From: Bacillota bacterium
Lineage (GTDB): Bacteria > Bacillota > Bacilli > Bacillales_A > Planococcaceae
Assembly: GCA_023405135.1 (NCBI GenBank)
Contig: JAEXYZ010000068.1
Coordinates: forward strand, 1-15,334
Direction: 5' to 3'
Length of the DNA: 15,334 nucleotides
Shown here: piece after piece, positions 12,642 to 15,334 of the stretch
Position numbering within the stretch: position 1 is the first letter of the stretch
How the letters are laid out: the number at the start of each line of letters is the position of its first letter
Program-made: the position numbers and the translations under genes
Notes under the pieces: model-generated
What the model saw: the letters and a program-made list of their open reading frames with translations, nothing else
Database searches by the model: none
Told to the model about the DNA's origin: nothing

Positions 12642-13328
12642 GTGAAGGAGGATCAGACAATTTTAGTTGTTGACGATGATAAGAGCATTGTTGAATTATT
12701 GAGGGATTTCTTAGAGAATGAAGGCTTTAATGTGAATACTGCTAATGACTCTTCACAGGCACTTGTCGTCCTAGAGCAAAATACCATTGATTGCATTGTT
12801 CTTGATGTAATGATGCCGGGACAAAATGGTTTTGAGTTATGTCGGCAGATTCGTATGAAAAACAACGTACCGATTCTTTTTTTGAGTGCTTTAAGTGATG
12901 ATGTAGATAAGATTCGCGGTTTAGCACTTGGAGGAGACGATTATATAATTAAAACCGCTTCGCCGGGTGAAATTGTTGCAAGAGTGAAGGCTGTATTACG
13001 ACGCTCCAGTTCTCAGCAAGAATTGAAGAGGAAGGTCCTGGATTATGGAAGGCTCTCGTTGGATTTGTCGACAAGAGAAGTTTTTGTGGAAGAGCAGCCC
13101 ATCTCACTAACACCGAAAGAGTATGATTTGCTGCAATTGTTTGCAGAACATCCGAAATATGTATTTTCTTACGACCAATTACTGAATAAATTTTGGGAAG
13201 GAATTGGTGACAAACATACAATTCGAGTCCATCTAAGTCGACTTCGGGAGAAAATTGAGGCTGATCCAAATAATCCACAATTTATCGTCAACGTATGGGG
13301 GATAGGCTATCGTTTCAAAGGAGAATAA
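12642..13328 (+). CDS. OmpR/PhoB-family response regulator
   Basis: The product is 228 aa. The receiver domain (about 6-118) has the acidic pair after ILVV (Asp11, Asp12), the phosphorylation site Asp55 in VLDVMMPG, Ser82 as the switch residue and Lys104. Lys104 is followed by Thr instead of the usual Pro (KTASPGEI). The winged-helix effector (about 130-226) has LTPKEYDLLQLF, the recognition region HTIRVHLSRLREKIE and the terminal VWGIGYRF. It is a phosphorylation-controlled DNA-binding protein. The GTG at 12642 is chosen because AAAGGTGG (12627-12634) precedes it and the protein then starts right before the receiver; a TTG/ATG-type start further up would add a non-conserved leader. It is co-transcribed with the kinase one base downstream. 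Confidence 0.93.
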   Translation: MKEDQTILVVDDDKSIVELLRDFLENEGFNVNTANDSSQALVVLEQNTIDCIVLDVMMPGQNGFELCRQIRMKNNVPILFLSALSDDVDKIRGLALGGDDYIIKTASPGEIVARVKAVLRRSSSQQELKRKVLDYGRLSLDLSTREVFVEEQPISLTPKEYDLLQLFAEHPKYVFSYDQLLNKFWEGIGDKHTIRVHLSRLREKIEADPNNPQFIVNVWGIGYRFKGE

Positions 13329-13329
13329 A

Positions 13330-14403
13330 ATGAAAACCATTCGTATTCGTAAGTTTACCATTCTCTGCTTATTTATTATCCTGACTTTTCCATGGATATT
13401 TTATGTGGGGGCGCATTTTCTTGAAACTAAATCGTTCAATCTTGGCATTCAAGCCGATTCAAAAATGACTCAAATTATTGCAGTAATTTCTGGTCTACTA
13501 TTGTCCTTTTTGATTGTTGCCTATACAATGCGAAGATATATTCTCATTCCTCTGGAGAAAATGAGCGCAAGTGCTAGGCAGATTGCAGAAGGGGATTTGG
13601 ATATTCAGTTACCTTCCTCAAAGATTTCAGAAATTGCTGAGGTCCATGATGGTTTTCATGTAATGGTAGATAGTTTAAAAAAATCTTATCAGAAACAGAT
13701 AGAATTGGAAGATGAACGGAGATTTGTGATTGCTGCAGTTGCGCATGATTTACGGACACCATTATTTGCCTTGAGGGGCTATTTAGAAGGTTTAGAGCAA
13801 GGCATTGCTGATTCACCTGAAAAACAAGCAAAGTATCTGCAAGTTTGTAAGGAAAAGTCTGCACAATTGGACCGACTTGTAGAGGACCTTTTCACATTTA
13901 CAAAAACAGAATTATTAGAGACGGAATTCAAAAAAAATACGGTAGACCTTTCAATTGTTTTACAGAGGTCGATTGACAGCGTTAGTCCATTAGCTCACCA
14001 GAAGCATGTATCGATTATTATGCATCAATTTGGTGAGGAGTGTGTAGTCATTGGTGATGCGCACTTATTGGAGCGAGCCATGAACAATTTATTGGATAAT
14101 GCGGTCAAGTTTACACCCTGCCATGGGAAGATTTTTGTAGAATGCTATAAGAATGGCAACAATGTGATCTTTACCATTAAAGATACAGGTGAGGGTTTCT
14201 CTTCAGATGAGTTGGAGCGGGTTTTTGAACCATTATATCGTGGGGAAGTATCAAGAAATCGTTTAACTGGGGGAGTTGGGCTGGGCATGACGATTTCAAA
14301 GAAAATCATTAAGCAACACGGAGGTGACCTTGTCGCAGCTAACCATTCAGATGGAGGTGCACTCCTAAGTGGCTCGATACCCTTGGCAAACAGTTCTTTC
14401 TAG
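13330..14403 (+). CDS. Sensor histidine kinase, partner of the upstream regulator
   Basis: The product is 357 aa. Two transmembrane segments (about 9-29 and 49-67) enclose only about 19 extracellular residues, so this is a small-loop kinase that more likely senses the membrane or a membrane partner than a soluble ligand. A HAMP region (about 68-120, with IPLEKMSASARQIAEGDLDI) follows. The H-box AVAHDLRTPLFAL carries the phospho-acceptor His139. The ATPase domain has the N-box MNNLLDNAVKF (251-261), DTGEGF (285-290), VFEPLYRG (298-305) and GGVGLGM (314-320). The start lies one base after the regulator's stop, with GGAG inside the end of that gene, so translation is coupled. No terminator hairpin is clear downstream before the truncated R repeat at 14533. 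Confidence 0.93.
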   Translation: MKTIRIRKFTILCLFIILTFPWIFYVGAHFLETKSFNLGIQADSKMTQIIAVISGLLLSFLIVAYTMRRYILIPLEKMSASARQIAEGDLDIQLPSSKISEIAEVHDGFHVMVDSLKKSYQKQIELEDERRFVIAAVAHDLRTPLFALRGYLEGLEQGIADSPEKQAKYLQVCKEKSAQLDRLVEDLFTFTKTELLETEFKKNTVDLSIVLQRSIDSVSPLAHQKHVSIIMHQFGEECVVIGDAHLLERAMNNLLDNAVKFTPCHGKIFVECYKNGNNVIFTIKDTGEGFSSDELERVFEPLYRGEVSRNRLTGGVGLGMTISKKIIKQHGGDLVAANHSDGGALLSGSIPLANSSF

Positions 14404-14532
14404 TCTCATACTTGAAAGCTTTATTTGACTATCCTGGTTAACTGATTCCTTTTGTCTAGACACACTCTTTCTAAGAAATTTTTTGCTTTACCAACAAACT
14501 AGCAGTGAACCGTATCATAAATAATTATTGAA
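14404..14532. other. Gene-free stretch after the kinase
   Basis: I see no hairpin with a T-run, no open frame and no recognisable repeat here. It ends at the left terminus of a truncated R repeat. Confidence 0.5.
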
Positions 14533-14567
14533 TTATTCAACAATTGGGCGCTTTCCTTCAGTTGAAG
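14533..14567 (+). repeat. R repeat, left half only, cut by an IS end (R-I)
   Basis: TTATTCAACAATTGGGCGC followed by TTTCCTTC is the cleanest left end in the window. It stops in the hairpin region at an IS-like terminus, and the right half of R is missing. The left terminus is the exact inverse of the ATTGTTGAATAA type right ends elsewhere, such as 6699-6708. Confidence 0.6.
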
Positions 14568-14630
14568 TGACCCCAAAAAGTTAGACATTATATTAAGTTA
14601 AGCAACTATGGAGGATTGAATTCGGTATTG
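14568..14630 (+). mobile_element. Left-end remnant of an IS3-family (IS150-like) element
   Basis: TGACCCCAAAAAGTTAGAC (14568-14586) looks like the terminal inverted repeat of an IS150-group element. It is followed by about 40 bp of the usual AT-rich leader and a GGAGG (14610-14614), as found just before such an element's first gene. The element then stops at a second IS end at 14631. No transposase of this element remains. Confidence 0.45.
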
Positions 14631-15334
14631 TGAACTGCGCCCCATTTTGTAGACAGTTTAATAAAAAGGGATGTAGTTGTTCTTACGCTGCGATTAGATG
14701 ACTTCGGTAAGTTGCCGGAGTCATCTTTTTTAATGTCCATTGCTTTCTTGTATGGTTGTAATGATTCATGTAATCCATCACAAGTGTATGTAATTCTGCT
14801 AAACTTTCTGCTTCTTTATAATCTATTTCATCTTTTAAATGCCCAAAGAATGATTCCATCGGTGCGTTGTCCAAACAGTTTCCTCTACGAGACATGGATT
14901 GACGAAGCCCCATTTCTTTTACACGCTGCTGAAATTGAGGTGCGTATAATGGACACCTTGATCAGAATGAATCATTGCTTCTGGATGGAGGTTTTTATCT
15001 AAATGGGCTTCCAACTTCTCGAGTGCCTTGTAAACAATGGACATCTTGAGTGTTGTCGACAACTCATACGCTACAATTTCTCGTGTAGCCACATCTTTTA
15101 CGCACGATAAATAAGCCGTTTGCCCACCTCGATATGGAAGATAGGTAATGTCGGTTAAAAATACTTTTCCTGGTTCGTCCTGCTTAAATTCACGCTTTAA
15201 ATGGTTCGGAATACGACGGTGTGCTTCCGTTGCCTTTTCTATCTGGCGATATGGATTCGCTCGTCGTACTTTCGCATATAAATTGAATTTGCGCATCAGA
15301 CGAAGAATCTTTTTATGGTTCATCGGTTTGTCCA
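14631..15334 (-). mobile_element. IS3-family (IS150-like) insertion sequence, 3' part, runs off the window
   Basis: TGAACTGCGCCCCATTTTG (from 14631) with GTAGACAG after it forms the outer end. The transposase reads inward on the minus strand and stops 52 bp inside this end, as usual for the group. The other end and the first transposase frame (orfA) lie beyond the right edge. Confidence 0.75.
14683..15334 (-). pseudogene. IS3-family transposase orfB, frameshifted and incomplete at the window edge
   Basis: The minus strand encodes an IS150-type orfB with the HTH_21-like MNHKKILRLMRKFNLYAK region and then the rve integrase core. The DDE residues are the Asp of LTDITYLPY, the Asp of HSDQGVHYTH and the Glu of APMESFFGHLKDE. 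The reading frame entering from the right edge (DKPMNHKK...) stops at 14919 after HYTH-LNFSSV. Restoring one base near 14939-14940 (GG to GGG on the + strand) gives HYTH-PQFQQRVKEMGLRQ and joins the part ending at 14683. The shift separates the second Asp from the Glu, so no active protein can be made as the sequence stands. It lies inside orfB, not at the programmed orfA/orfB site. The gene extends past 15334. Confidence 0.85.

Overview
The window comes from a low-GC Gram-positive bacterium of the order Bacillales (Bacillaceae or Planococcaceae). The DNA is strongly AT-rich. Almost every gene has a GGAGG-type ribosome binding site, and GTG and TTG starts are used. There is a secreted protein with three SLH domains, and the small proteins are of kinds common in Bacillus-like genomes. 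I cannot name the genus from sequence alone.

Layout. (1) 1-2600 holds small stand-alone accessory genes on the + strand: a DUF4304-like protein with a broken tail, an unrecognised 95-aa protein, a DUF4275-like protein and an unrecognised 145-aa protein. They are followed by a decayed minus-strand gene remnant. (2) 2611-4728 is conserved metabolism and stress: a PfpI/DJ-1 general-stress protein, then a MarR regulator divergent from a YhdH/YhfP-type quinone oxidoreductase with a palindrome between them. (3) 4729-7930 has more single-gene units: a frameshifted gene of an unnamed family, a DinB-fold protein, a small membrane protein and a frameshifted P-loop kinase. (4) 7932-9320 encodes an exported SLH protein (minus strand), followed by the remnant of a NucS/DUF91-like nuclease gene. 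(5) 10052-12414 is a minus-strand operon: SHOCT-type membrane protein, isonitrile-hydratase-like DJ-1 protein with an extra C-terminal domain, and two multi-pass membrane proteins, the last DUF2306. It diverges from (6) an OmpR-family response regulator and histidine kinase (12642-14403). (7) 14533-15334 is a stack of mobile DNA: a repeat cut by an IS end, itself cut by an IS3-family element with a frameshifted transposase.

The feature that standard gene calling would miss is a family of about ten diverged copies of a ~75-bp repeat, called R here. Its ends are inverted copies of roughly TTATTCAACAAT, and its middle is a hairpin followed by a T-run. All copies lie in the same orientation, each just downstream of a + strand gene, and mainly in the accessory parts of the window. 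They look like MITE-type elements used as transcription terminators.

The second theme is decay. Two genes are broken by one-base indels and one by a 4-bp tandem duplication, two more survive only as multi-frame remnants, and the IS transposase has lost one base. The most coherent functional unit is the two-component system with the divergent four-gene operon. They share an intergenic region with an 11-bp-spaced direct repeat of AATCACAA placed over a plausible promoter of the operon.
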